From positions 248,001 through 312,000 of the forward strand of contig NKYR01000030.1 in the NCBI GenBank assembly GCA_003184365.1: a stretch of DNA of 64,000 nucleotides, given 5' to 3'. Positions 52,320-64,000 of the stretch are shown here, piece by piece (position 1 is the first letter of the stretch; every line of letters begins with the position of its first letter). The translations under genes and the position numbers were made by a program. The DNA is from Evernia prunastri. Its lineage: Eukaryota > Ascomycota > Lecanoromycetes > Lecanorales > Parmeliaceae. The notes below the pieces were generated by a model that saw nothing but the letters and a program-made list of their open reading frames with translations, was not told the origin of the DNA and made no database searches.

Positions 52320-55101
52320 GTGATGGAGTCTTCGAGAATATTTGTTAAGGGTCTCCCCCCAAATATGAGCGCTGATGACTTCAAGCGCCATTTCTCGAAG
52401 CAGTCTGTAATCACTGATGCAAAATTCATACCTCACAGGCGCATTGGTTATGTGGGATATAGGACGCCTGGAGATGCTACCAATGCAGTCAAATATTACA
52501 ATAAGTCCTACATCCGCATGTCAAAGATTGGTGTCGAGCTCGCTCGCTCTATCGAAGATCAATATGCCCTGGGTCCAGGGATCAATTCCGCTAGCAGCAA
52601 CAAGAGCGCGCACCCAGATATCCAAGAGCAGAGTCCACCGCGTGCTAACAGCAAGGGAGGGGGAAAAAGAAAGCGTGAAGGCTCAGCAGAAAATGGAGGC
52701 AGACCTAAGCTTCAGGAGTTCCTAGAGGTCATGCAACCGCCCTCTAAGTCAAGAACCTGGGAGAATCAAGATGCTGCAATTCCACAAGTCTCTGCACAGT
52801 CTATCCCAAAGGCTGAAACTACGGTGACGCTCGGAGCTCGGAGCGATGAGATTTATGAGCAAGTTCCCAAAAGGAGGAAGAGAGATCGAGAAAGCGAGGA
52901 GGAAAATGTCGTGCTTGCTGAGCATCCAGCACCATTGGACGTGCCTAGGATAGATACAAGAACGGTCCAGAGTGATCTTGGCCTCTCCCAAGAAGCTACA
53001 CAGCAACCATTGGCGATATCGTCAGCTGCCTCGGACGCTGACTGGCTTCGATCACGGACTAGCAGGTTGCTAGGTTTGGTGGACGACGATGATGCGCAAC
53101 TTACAGCGCTACCAGGAGACGCTCCAACAGAGAAGACTGGCCTATCTGAAGTTCCAGAGCTAGTTAAAGAGGGGAGTGTATCCGATACAAGTGTCCAGAC
53201 GGAAAAGGAAGTCGAGGTCGAAGGAGCCATGCTTGAAAATGGAACCGCTGGTAGTGGAAGGCTGTTTGTGCGGAACCTTACATACACAACAACCGAGGAA
53301 GACCTACGGAAGCATTTCGAGGACGGAGGCCACGGGACTATTGAAGAGGTAAGCCAAGGGTTGTATAATTATCAATCGTGTTGACCGGATTCTTGTGATT
53401 ATCATCCTGATAGGGACAACTTATGCTATGCATGTGATGTCACCAGAAAGAGTATTTTAGTAGATGCTTCTTGATTCTGAAGAATGAACCGCATCTCATC
53501 TTGTTCCTCAGGCGATATCTATTCGTTTGAGTACTGATGTTGTTTAGGTGCACCTTTCTATCGATCCACGGTCTGGCAAAAACAAGGGCTTTGCCCACGT
53601 TCAGTACACAGAACCGGAAGCAGCGACGAAGGCGCTTCGCAGCCTAGACCAAAAACCTTTCCAAGGCCGTTTATTGCATTTGATGCCAGCCGACGCCAAA
53701 AAAGAGACCGCTTTAGATGAGTTCGCTATTTCATTGTTGCCACTAAAGAAACAGCAACAAATCAAGCGCAAAGCTGATGCGGCTTCGTCTACTTTCAATT
53801 GGAACTCGATGTTTATGAATGTGGGTCTACGGTGGCAGAAAACGTTCAAGTAAAGCTTACCAATTTTTTCTTAGTCCAATGCTGTCATGTCATCGATCTC
53901 TGATCGACTTGGAGTAGCAAAATCCGAGTTGCTGGATCCAACCTCCTCAGGCGCTGCAGTCAAGCAAGCACATGCTGAAACCCATATCATACAAGAGACC
54001 AAGTCTTATTTTACGAACCATGGTGTAGATCTAGAAGCCTTCAGAGGGAAAGAACGTGGCGATACCGCAATCCTTGTCAAAAACTTCTCCTATGGTACAA
54101 AGTCAGAAGAGCTGAAGAAGCTTTTCGAAGCGCACGGCCAAATAAAAAAGCTGTTAATGCCGCCATCAGGCACTATTGCTATTGTTGAATATGATCAATC
54201 TGATCACGCAAGATCGGCGTTCGGCAGTCTAGCTTACAGAAAGTTCAAGGATTCGATCTTATTTCTCGAAAAAGCCCCTAAAAATCTGTTTCACGATGTG
54301 CAAGGCCTGTCAGATAGCCGAACAGATAAACCTGCAAAGTCTCGGAATGCAAAGCCTTCCGCGACGGAGTTGCTGGAAAGCAGGGATGGCCCCGAATTCG
54401 CCAACACGTCGACATTATTCGTCCGAAATCTCAACTTCTCAACTACTACAGACCGCCTGCGTGAAGTCTTCCAACCTCTCGACGGCTTCATGTCGGCTAA
54501 GGTTAAGACCAAGACTGACCCGAAAAAGCCCGGGCAGCTTTTGAGCATGGGTTTTGGGTTTCTCGAATTCCGTTCGAAGGAGAATGCCCAAGCAGCTCTC
54601 GCAGCTATGGACGGTTACAAGCTTGATGGCCACGAGCTTCTTATCAGAGCGTCGCACAAGGCTAGAGATGCGGCAGAAGAGCGTAGGAAGGAAGGCCAGG
54701 CCAAAAAGATAGCCAGCCGGCAGACCAAGCTCATCATTAAGAATCTGCCATTCGAAGCTTCCAAAAAAGACATTCGATCACTGTTTGAATCTTACGGCCA
54801 GCTGCGATCTGTGCGCGTCCCCAAGAAGTTTGATAGCTCTACACGTGGGTTCGCTTTTGCCGATTTTGTCACGGCAAGAGAAGCCGAAAACGCCATGGAC
54901 GCATTAAGGGATACGCACTTACTGGGTAGGAAACTGGTCTTGGACTTTGCTGCTGAAGATGCTGTCGATCCTGAGCAAGAGATTGAGAAGATGCAGCAAA
55001 GAGTTGGCAAGCAAGCCGATAAAGTTGCATTGCAGAGATTGACAGGTTCGGGCCGAAAGAAGTTCCACGTCGAAGGGGCCGACGAACTCGATCAAGATTG
55101 A
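52320..55101 (+). CDS. MRD1: Multiple RNA-binding domain protein Mrd1 (RBM19 family)
   Basis: Three exons: 52320-53348, 53548-53820 and 53875-55101 (842 aa). The real start may be the second of two adjacent Met codons. Five RRMs: SRIFVKGLPPN (1), GRLFVRNLTYTTTEEDLRKHF (2, split by intron 1), DTAILVKNFSYGTKSEELKKLF (3), STLFVRNLNFSTTTDRLREVF (4), and TKLIIKNLPFEASKKDIRSLF with RGFAFADF (5). Between RRM1 and RRM2 is a roughly 200-residue charged linker. Mrd1 binds the 35S pre-rRNA and U3 snoRNA and is needed for the early cleavages that release 18S rRNA, in the nucleolus. The layout and length fit the family (887 aa in yeast). Confidence 0.95.
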
Positions 55102-55715
55102 TTTCAAGGAGCAGACCGACCTGTGACTTGTACCTTGATGTTGGCTCGGAAGGTTGACGAACTATAAATCCCCGCCCCTTGCCTAGCTTGCTAGAGCAGT
55201 TCTTTTCGGCGACAAGTATCACAAGTATCGCAGATTTATAGAACCTGTCCGTAATATGTCTTTACGGTTTGATCTTTTCTTGTTCTGTCCATTCCAGCTT
55301 CTGCTTGGACCTTGTGGAGATTAGGGCCCAAGCTATATCCAGTCATATCATCCCTCCACACCAGGCCATTCCTCGTCATGGACCCTTTGCTATGATCAAA
55401 AATGGTTGTCATGGTAGCTCATTCTCGTGCCTCTTCTGTCCCTTGAAGAGTGTTCCTGAGTACGTCTGGCGAAGCCAACGCTATCCCTTGCTTGAGCTCG
55501 GTTGGACTCTGCGATTGGAGATTGCAAGTAAGGCTTCCAGCATGCTTTCTGCGGTTTAGCGCGCTGATTGAGGACATCTCAGGACGTACACGACTCAGTT
55601 GTGTCTAATTGCCTCTATCCTCATTGTATACTAAACAACATCTCCGTCTTGATATAGGAGCATAAAATAACTCAAGCATCATTCCTCATCCATACCTTCC
55701 TCCATTCCTCCCTCA
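55102..55715. other. MRD1 3' flank and TEA-factor leader
   Basis: No separate gene supported. An ORF of 96 codons (55269-55559) has no domain and is probably untranslated leader or chance. Confidence 0.4.
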
Positions 55716-58642
55716 GTGCTTACATTCATGGAGCTACATCATGCACGCGTTGTGCCGTCCAATGCTCCTGCTCTGCCAGAAAATGCTCTCCTTTCTCCAA
55801 CAACCGACCTTGCTGAAACGCTATCTTCTGATATTTGCCAAAGCTACAATCATGGGCACGAGTGTTCTGGATGCAATCTACTGCATGTATGCTTGCGCTG
55901 CAAGCATCAAGGTCACCCTGCAACGGACTGCAAATATGGCATACTCCGGGCGAGTTCGGGGAACGTGGGGACGAGTGCATTTCAATCATGCAAAATCGAC
56001 TTGAAGGCGGGGAATAATCAGAAGTATCCGGTCAGATCCGTGCCTTCTCTTATCAACCCTCCCCATCACTCAGCACAAGCCGCTATCAAAGCAGAGTATC
56101 AAAGACGACAGTGGCACTCCTCGCGGTCAATATCGAAAAGACTTCTACCGTACTGGCATGTCGAATATCAGACACCAAGATACTGTACATACCGGGAAAA
56201 AATTCGACTCAAGGGATCAAAGGGTGAAAAATGGGGAGACAACGTGGAAGAGGCGTTCCAAATAGGTCTGTGATACCGATGAAGAGACCATTCCAAGGGT
56301 TACTGACTGGACTCTCATAGCTATACGCATCTTTCCGAGACAAGGCCGAAAGAAGTACGACCTTCGTGGCAAGCAAAGCGGAGGCAATGAGTTCATTTCA
56401 GACTTTATCTTCGAAGCTACCGGTGAAGACCGTTGTCGGAAGCAGGTGTCTAGTCACATTCAAGTCTTAAAGGGTTTTTTGCACGAAAACAGGCTCTGTA
56501 GGTCCCATGGTCCAAAGTCCCGGCTCAGATAGGCTAACCGCTCTAACCTAAGGGATGAGCCTTGTCAAAGACATTAATTTGGAACCGGCGAAGAAGAAAG
56601 GACACCGTAATGCTGCCCGTGAAGAGTCCGCAGGTGGTTCCGAGGGCTGCGATAATTCATACGACGGTCCATCTCCGAAAGCATCGTATCGCCCTTTTCC
56701 CGACCGCCACGGAGCACCAGTCGAGATCCTAGCCTCCAATGAGTACCCAGGTCCTACGATACGACGCGTCTTAGATTTTGTCATGGTTCTAAAAGACAAG
56801 CACGATCACGAAATTCATCATCATACTTACACTTCGATACAGAGCGAAACGGCTTCTGCCCCCAAGGCGCTGACGGACGTCAATAACTGGCGTGAAATGT
56901 ACCCTCCGTTGGCTACGTACTCTGACCATGGGCAAATTGATTGTCCAATGTTCCTGTTCGATAGTCATTTGAGCTTGATGGAAGACCACCACTTTCACGC
57001 ATCAGGAATTGCAACGACGTTCTCCTTAGAGTTCAGTCAGGGTGCGAATTTCACTGATTGGCGCTCGTACACAAGGTGCTACAAACCAGACGGTTATCCG
57101 GTAGACACTCCAAAGAAAGAGCCAGATCCAAAGTCATTTGATCGCTTGGATAGCTACCCGGTCAAGAGGACAGACGATGCCCGGCTTGATCGAATAGGAT
57201 TCAATAAAGAATGGTGGGTCAAGGTGTTCTACGACATGATCAACAGGAGAATGAAAATGAAGCAGAAGGGAGACCCAAATTTGATCAAAGAGGAGGAGGA
57301 ACGCGCCGTTCAATACGTTCAAGGAATATCCGTAACGCAAGAGATCTGGGCTACGCATCGAGACCACCATCATCGGCAGCAAAGGGTACGTACATTTCGG
57401 AGATGATTACTTCGTGACCCCTTCCCCTCCCAGCACCCGTCTTGCACTCAACAACCATCTACCTTCTTTCTTTACGAGGCAATGCTGACCCCTATATTTG
57501 TGTAGATGGCTATCCTACTGTGGAAATTCAGCGCAGCAAGAAGAGGTGAAGTAGCAACAACGAGCTGGCGAAGACTATCGTCCGCGTACGAGATCCAGTC
57601 ACCGCATCCTCCGTCCGAGAATCCCCCCATGACACTGGATACGACTCTCGAAGCGGCATCACCATACGTTACCCACTACACTACTCAGCCGAGAATCTTC
57701 GCCGAAAACCCAACGGGAGATTTACTCGCTGTTCCTTTGTCGGAAGACAGCCCACCGTCATTGACACCTACGCCCGAAAGCCGCTCGTTTCCATCTTCAA
57801 CCTCGACGTCATTCCCCTCGTCGGTCTCAAACTCAACCTATCCAGTGTACCCGTCACAAGAGTCCTCGTTCCATTCGCAAGACTCCGCCTACCCTATCTT
57901 GAGTTCTTTGGACTCACAAGACTCTGCGTACCCTGCCTTGGTCTCCTTGGATTCTCAAGACTCCGGGTACGCTCTCTACGAAGGTCACGACATCGTCGAG
58001 GCTTCCCACGAGTCGTACGGGTCTCACGACTTCGCAGACGGCTCGCAGGAATCCTACGGGTCTCAGGAAATCATCTATCACTCGCAGAACGCTCTGTATC
58101 AACCACCCCCCGACCAGCTCTACGAATACCCGTTTCAAATCGTCGACGCTCCCGTCACAGCTTCGACGCACCAAGATTTCACCGGCGGGCAGATCCAGCT
58201 GTCGTACGCGCCGACCGAGGACATGCCGTCGTCCTACGAGGGGCCCCTGATCGCGCCCCAGGCGAGCATGATGCCTCAGCACCAGCTCATCCAGCACCCG
58301 GAGCACTTCGACCAGCACGACTACCCGGATCGCAACCCGGACGATCTCGGCGGCGGCGGCTGCGAGGATGGACTCGATGAGCAAGGGGATGCGCAGGCGC
58401 CGCTGCAATCCTTCGAGTTGAATGGGCTGGCGATGGACTACGACGCGTGGGAGGAGACGCTGCGACTCAACCCGGACCTGGAGTGCCATCTCGGCATCGA
58501 GGCGGTGGAGGAGGCGAGTCAGGTCAGACAGTCGTATCTCAGTCCGTTGGGCCAAGACGGCCCAGGGTCCATGGCGGGAGAGGTGCTTGGGGAGGTTCAC
58601 GATGAGCAGGGTAGCCCTGAAGGGCATTTGGAGTATCAGTAG
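55716..58642 (+). CDS. TEA/ATTS-domain transcription factor with N-terminal Cys-rich motif
   Basis: Four exons: 55716-56265, 56321-56497, 56553-57385 and 57506-58642 (898 aa). The TEA DNA-binding domain spans the first two introns: EKWGDNVEEAFQIAIRIFPRQGRKKY, NEFISDFIFEATGEDRCRKQVSSHIQVLKGFL and LWMSLVKDI. The recognition helix RKQVSSHIQVLK is intact. Homologues are AbaA (conidiation) and Tec1 (filamentation), which bind CATTCC/T sites. Before it, at about residue 38-70, is C-x9-C-x2-C-x5-C-x2-C-x9-C (CQSYNHGHEC..CNLLHVCLRCKHQGHPATDC), a zinc-binding-like pattern I do not know from AbaA or Tec1. The C-terminal half has acidic Ser/Gln/Tyr repeats (LDSQDSAYP; ESYGSQ) and a Pro/Gln-rich region, plausible for activation. 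AbaA-like is inferred, not proven. Confidence 0.85.
57855..58075 (+). repeat. Imperfect coding repeat in TEA factor
   Basis: Repeated (L)DSQDSAYP and (A/G)SHESYGSH units in the predicted activation region: four copies of SQ(D/E)S-type units within 220 bp. Copy number could vary between strains. Confidence 0.65.
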
Positions 58643-60243
58643 ACGGGTGGGATCTTTTCACGGGAAGTATGGCGGAAATTCTGACGGGCTTTTTTTACTT
58701 TTGAATGAGCTTATGATATCGAAATTGTATTAATTGCGAATCATGATGATGATTGATGAACTACAACGAATCCTCTACAAGCGTTTCCATCGAATCTCTT
58801 CGGGGGCGGTGGGTGTCAGCATTCCTGCCAGAAAATATTGTTGCCATCACTACGGCACATTCTTCTGCTGACGACCAAGGTTAAGCTCGGCCCTTTTACA
58901 TCCACACATAAGGACGAAAAAGGGTATGTAAAGGCCCGACGGCGGAGAAAGCGTCTTGGGCATCATTTGGCAATTAAGGCGGCAGAGTACTCTTACCGCT
59001 ATACGTACGACGGTTCCGGATAAGTCAGCTTGCAAAATAAATATATTAGTAGGTGGGAAGGGAAAATGTCAGATCATCGATTATAACCGCCTTTATTCTT
59101 ATTTTGAGACGGTAGGATGGGGGAGGCGGGGCTTATTGATGGAGCTGAAGCCAAGCGGTTGGGTCGTGGCATTGGTGGGATGTTTTCAGTTTGGGAAGTT
59201 GGAGGCTGATGAGGAGGTGGAAAGGATTCTTGTGTTTGTTTGTTTGTGTGTTTGTGTGTGTGGGTGAGTGGGTGAGTGAGTGGGTGATGTGGGATGGATG
59301 ACTGACGCAGGTACCCAGGTTATAGTCTGACATGGATAAAAATTTCCGACTTGGTCCAGAGGGTGAATAAAGTTGTGATGGTACTGTAGTAGGTAGCACT
59401 GGCCATGTTTGTTGATTGTTCAGATATGTGAGATGATTTGTGAGAAGTTTGGTGAGATGGGGGAGAGGAGATGGGAGTGTTTCTAGGAGGCAGTGAGTGG
59501 CACCAGTGGAGCGGAAGGGTGCTACTGATTACTCTTTAGGGCACCCGAAATGGCAAATGTCTCCGCCAAACACCAAATTATTGGCGTCTGGCGCAAGCGA
59601 ATTGGAAAAAGTCGATACCCGAATATTAGATGAACGGTTTATAAGTTAGTCCATCTCGATTATCTCGATTCTTGTTATTGCCGAGCCCATCGCATCATTT
59701 ATATTGATTATTGATTGATTGTGATTGATGTCGATGATTGCTCCAGAAACTTTATTGACGCTTAAATACAAAGGCAGTCAGAATAATCATGTCATTTGTT
59801 TTACAAGTACCTATTTATTTATCCTAGGTACTTTTATCCGAGCGAGGCAAACATAATTGGAGCCTGATTTATTCATTGTAAAAGATACGGTATATGCTGA
59901 ATATCGCTGACAAGTACGGAGATATTCCCTAATCCTCTGGTTAACGCGTGCTATTCCGTCCTCCGTCCGAGCGTCTTTTTCTACATTGACATTGACACTT
60001 GACCAATTTTGGCAAGCTGTTGCGGGCCTTTGCTTAGATGCCTTCATCTTAGCCAGTTACATTACCTTTACCTTACCTTACCTTAGTCTTACTCTGTTAC
60101 TCGGTACTCGGTACCTACCTTACCTTACCTCTTACCTAGACCAATCATAATAAGGTAAGCAAGGTCTTCTTAGACTTACCTTATGACTTGACTTTATCAT
60201 CCCGCCCAACCCTCTTCTCGTTCCTGACACGCTGACCGAGCTT
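58643..60243. other. intergenic with simple-sequence repeats
   Basis: GT-rich run at 59231-59285 (tgtttgtgtgtg.. gggtgagtgag) and ACCTTACCTT repeats at 60058-60130. No supported gene; the short ORFs here lie in repeats. Confidence 0.5.
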
Positions 60244-60302
60244 CCTTTCCTTTCTGGAATATACTCATCATGGCAATTACTCTAGGTATTATTATTATTA
60301 TT

Positions 60303-60341
<39 letters not shown>

Positions 60342-60468
60342 GATGAAGGATTCAAGGACTCAAGGGTTTAAAGTCATGGGTCATACGACCATACATAATN
60401 NNNNNNNNNCCTTTCCTTTCTGGAATATACTCATCATGGCAATTACTCTAGGTATTATTATTATTATT

Positions 60469-60510
<42 letters not shown>

Positions 60511-60567
60511 GATGAAGGATTCAAGGACTCAAGGGTTTAAAGTCATGGGTCATACGACCATACATAA
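60244..60567. repeat. Sequence duplicated on both sides of an N gap
   Basis: 60244-60399 and 60410-60567 are practically identical (cctttcctttctggaatata..., an (ATT)n tract, ...acgaccatacataat), separated by ten N's (60400-60409). Only the length of the ATT run differs. This is the usual mark of an unmerged overlap at a contig join, not a biological duplication. The ORF spanning it (60304-60540) contains the Ns and is not real. Confidence 0.9.
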
Positions 60568-61635
60568 TTGAATCACGTCTCGCCACCAATTCATTGTGAA
60601 AGATAATTCCGATGGCAGATGAAAAAGGCATGTCAAACAACAGCCTTTTTTTTTATCGGCGAGCATGATGCAGTATCAATGAGAGTACTCCGTAGAATCG
60701 AAGGTTTAAATTTTCTGCATATGTAATAATAACTAATAAGTAGCATTCTCTAAAGGAATTTCCTGCCTTTCTTTACTCTACCCTCAAGGGATTTATTGAT
60801 TCTGCCTTTATTCTTTCAAGCAGCTAAAGCCGGAACCTATCGGTCAGCAACAGGATGCTACATCGATCGTTTACCTTCGGTGGTGGGCTAGTTCCTCCGC
60901 CTTGCAGGTGGGTGCAGTTTAACTGGGTGGGCAGGTGGTGCAGGTGCAGGCTTAGCTTTTTGACTTTTGCATTTCGCATTAGAGTACGGAGTAAGGTCGC
61001 TAACTTAATTGCGGAGGAGGAGTCAAGCTTGGGCACTTACTACCTTAGTTAGTAGTGCTTGTCACTTGATCCTTGCTGCCACCAGACACCAGAGTCGACA
61101 CTCCAACTTCCACTCTTCTCTCCTCTCCTCTGCTCTGCTCTATTCTACTCTACTCTATCCCACTATACTTCCTCCTCCTCCAATGTCCCCCATCCCCCAA
61201 CTTCCCCAGACCCAAAAAAGACCCATCAGCTATAATCCAATCAACCCAAGTGTCTCGGAGACATCATCATGAAACCCTAACAACTCTTTGATCCTCCGAA
61301 ATCTCAAAATCCATTGTCCTCAATTCCTTCCCATCTCAACTTCTCATCTTCTCATCCCCTCTCCAATCCATATCCTCCTAACTCCCCCACGATTCATTCA
61401 ACGACCTTGTCAATAACACCCAATCTTATCCCCCACTTCTTGCAATCCGTTTGCTATCACTTCCCGGGTGTTTAATATTCGTATCACTCCCTCCCGCTCT
61501 ACTCCTTGGAGCAAATGGACCAACTTAACCTCTACATCATGCCCTGAGCTGGGTACACCAACCTCTTGCTGCCAGCCCGCTCGAATAGCGGTTGGAAATC
61601 GCCATTGTACCTACTGAGCCGCGAGGAAACGCATC
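60568..61635. promoter_or_regulatory. ELL-gene upstream region and long pyrimidine-rich leader
   Basis: CT-rich stretch from about 61085 to 61560 (tctcctctcctctgctctgctctattctactctactc...), typical of fungal promoters and long 5' leaders. Contains several short upstream ORFs, including one at 61592-61795 that overlaps the start codon of the next gene. Confidence 0.5.
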
Positions 61636-64000
61636 ATGGCGCAGCTACTGGTTCCCGATGACGGTCTTACCCTCATCGATCAGATCCAGCCAAAACTCCA
61701 AGATGCTGCCTCTAAGGCTGCCTCTAAGAGCAATTCCGGGCTTGCACAAGTCATGCAACTGGACTTACCCCCCCATCTCCTCGGCGATATTTTGAAGGGC
61801 GCCCGCCATGGCGGGAAGGGCCTGAATGTACAATTCGGAAAGACAATAGTAAGCGGTTTGCTCAATAATTATTGACAATTGTCACACGCGCTAACGTCTT
61901 TTGATAGTCTCTTCACTATGGCAATAAGTCCCAGCTTCTTGACATATCCCGCTGCACCCCTCCTTCCACACAACTATACGAGTCCTCTACAGAAGACGAG
62001 AACGAGCTTGCATTGACAGGACGACTAAGTCACCAGCTCGCTATGCAGAAGGCTCGAGACGATGTTGCAGGTGCCGATGAAGCTCTAATGAAATTACAAA
62101 GCCAACTGGCTTCCCATCAGAAAGACAAGCGGTCAAAGCAGTTAGTGATCGCACCTCCCTTCTGGGGAGTTCACTACATGCTGACAATGCCGCCTGCTCA
62201 GGATCAAATACGTTCCCGACAATTCTAACCTTCCACCCCCTACCAAGCAGACGGCAGCTGCTCTCAAGCAACAATCTGTCAAGACCAACTCGCTTTCCTT
62301 CCTCAAGAAACAAAATAACGCCTCACACCTCAACAATACTACCCGCTCGATGCCTGTTAGTCCTTCGCTTGGCGCTGCTCGCACTCCCCTCGCTCAAAAG
62401 ACACCACCGACCTCGACGCCTTCACTTCCCAGCGAGAGGGCCGTGAAAATCAAGGCGTTGCGAACCCCTCTCATTCACTTTCTAGCCGCCCGACCTGCGT
62501 CAATCACTTTACTTGTCAAACATCTAGGTTGCAAACAAGATGAACTGCTCGAAGTCTTGGCCAAGGTTGGGAAAGAATTCCGCCTGATTCCAGACAAGTG
62601 GACCTTGAATGACAAGGCCTTCAAAGAGCTGGACGTGTGGAATTTCGATTATCCCAACCAGGACGATCGTCAACTGGCAATCAATTGCGCCATCTCAGCG
62701 TTTGATCGCATGAGAATCTCTACCAAAGAAAAGGTTTGGGACATGTTGCTCCCAAAAAATGAGCGCGGCAAAGGGAAGATTCTTTCGAACTTGGACTTGC
62801 ACAAAGGCCCAATTAAGCAGAGTAATACGCCAAGGATACAAGTGCAACACCTTTCCAACGAATCCGCCGCAAATGATCATTCGAATGGCTATGAGAGCGA
62901 TCAGAAGGACAGGCTTGCGCCCAGCGACGCTGAACCCATGGCTCGTTCGCAGTCACAGGACCAGATCAAGAAGAAGAAGGTCAGCGAGAAAGAAGCCCAA
63001 TCCAAGCGCCTTCTCACCAACGGACCCAAGAAAGTCACTCCAGCCCCGAAGGTTAAAGAGGATCATCCAGCGGTGAAGAAGGGAAGTAAGAAGGCCAACC
63101 CGAAAGCCAACCAGAAAGCCAACCTTCCAAAATCGAGCGAATTCGTTAATGATTCTGACGAGGAGGATGGGTTGGAAGATGCAGCAACGATTCAGGCCCA
63201 ATCCATGACACCAAAAGGGCATGTCGATCAGAGCCAACCTGCCAAGCCCGCTGCGTCTCCCCAGTCTGTTGAGCCAACGCCACAAGTTGCGAGTAGAAAA
63301 ACTAAGGCCTCGAAGCCAGCTTCGTCATCTCGGCGCGTGGAAGCCGCTACAGCTGGCAAGGGAAATAAGGCAAAGCCCGTCACACCAGCTCGGCCAGATG
63401 CGACATCTAAGCCCAAGACTGTTACCGCCAATCACGGGCAAGACAGAATTGCCAAAAGTAAAGATATCAAGAGCGAAAAGACAAAGACCAAGAGTGAGAA
63501 GCCAGCTTCTACGCCAACTGTGAAAGCCAACGAGAAGAACAATTTACCGTCTGCTTCGTCGAGTCCGGCATCCAGGCAGCGAGTTTCAGATTCTAGTCAA
63601 GGCTCGACTGCAATGAAAAAAACGATATCACGACAGCGAAATACCAGCTCGCCTCACAAACCATCCCCTCTTGGATCCTCACCGCCGACCAATGCTTCCG
63701 ATCTCGAGAATGGTGCGTCTTCAGCTTCGTCGGCTTCTCTTGTATCACAGGCTCAGAGGACGAACATCAAGCCTAATGGCATTGGTCCCCTGGTCAACGG
63801 GCATGTACGCAACACGTCAGAGCATTCTTTGAAGCGCAAGGCTGACGACCTGGACTCCGACATCCATGCCCACGTTAATCCTCAAACCAATGGAAATGCG
63901 AACGGCGCAAAGCGCCAAAAAGCGTCCGGCGCGTCTCCCTCTACTTCCGAAAGCAGTAACTCGCCACTCGTTACCAGCCATGCCTTGAAGAGAGCACAGG
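61636..64000 (+). CDS. RNA polymerase II elongation factor ELL-like (3' end outside window)
   Basis: Three exons so far: 61636-61848, 61908-62140 and 62202 to beyond the window edge, all in phase. Start: MAQLLVPDDGLTLIDQIQPKL. Fungal ELL features: QVMQLDLPPHLLGDILKGARHGGKGLNVQFGKT near the N-terminus; the winged-helix stretch HFLAARPASITLLVKHLGCKQDELLEVLAKVGK with WTLNDKAFKELDVWNFDYPNQDDRQLAI; then ERGKGKILSNLDL. Beyond about residue 350 it is disordered and rich in Lys/Ser/Pro, with KRK and KRQK clusters that may direct nuclear import. ELL, with EAF, suppresses Pol II pausing. No stop seen up to 64000. A conserved C-terminal occludin-like domain, found in animal ELL, would lie outside the window if present. 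Confidence 0.78.

Noticed and set aside
57914..58627. 237-codon minus-strand ORF
   Set aside because: Antisense of the repetitive C-terminal part of the TEA factor; its length comes from GC-rich coding on the other strand.
60304..60540. 78-codon ORF across the N gap
   Set aside because: Made of ATT microsatellite and Ns.

Overview
This is nuclear DNA from a filamentous ascomycete (Pezizomycotina). A leotiomycete-like fungus would fit, but that is inference. Genes are split by short introns (about 40-80 nt, GT..AG, CTRAY-type branch sites), intergenic spaces are 0.2-3 kb, and one large AT-rich block carries the mark of repeat-induced point mutation (RIP: CpA/TpG lost, TpA in excess, CpG kept). 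No operon, secondary-metabolite cluster, CRISPR array, tRNA or rRNA gene was seen. I built the exon models by hand from splice sites, reading frame and family alignment from memory.

Layout. 1-8.7 kb, all minus strand: a Yippee/Mis18-domain protein, MPE1 (mRNA 3'-end processing), HIS7 (imidazole glycerol phosphate synthase) and DCD1 (dCMP deaminase). 8.8-9.45 kb: two adjacent TA-flanked MITEs. 10.1-17.3 kb: ATG7 (autophagy E1), MRM2 (mitochondrial rRNA methyltransferase), a coiled-coil protein and OST3 (oligosaccharyltransferase). 17.8-23.4 kb: an AT-rich RIP-mutated block ending in a decayed Ty3/gypsy pol whose reverse transcriptase YIDD motif is still readable. It abuts an un-mutated Helitron Rep fragment at 23.6-24.25 kb and then a poor-quality homopolymer-rich stretch.

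25.5-33 kb: a DUF155 (Rmd1/Rmd8-like) membrane protein, RAD1 (9-1-1 clamp), OST5 and GCN5 divergent from one short promoter, and CSN7. 33.7-35 kb: a fungal multi-pass membrane protein. 36.1-36.6 kb: a nested MITE. 36.8-42.4 kb: an IAH1-like SGNH esterase, a degenerate SHMT-like gene lacking the PLP lysine, and a broken ankyrin gene with one nonsense codon and one frameshift. 43.9-51.2 kb: a CCC2-type copper ATPase and a DUR3 urea transporter with 11 exons, including a 10-nt microexon and a GC-AG intron. 51.4-58.6 kb: dynein light chain LC8, MRD1 and a TEA-domain transcription factor with a Cys-rich N-terminus. 61.6 kb to the end: the 5' part of an ELL-like Pol II elongation factor, which runs off the window.

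Most genes are conserved housekeeping functions with no shared pathway. Two of the roughly eight oligosaccharyltransferase subunits are here, but 13 kb apart. The most unusual loci are the SHMT-like gene without its catalytic lysine, the TEA factor with an N-terminal Cys cluster, the broken ankyrin gene, the composite MITEs with telomere-like repeats inside their inverted repeats, and a sequence duplicated exactly across an assembly gap.
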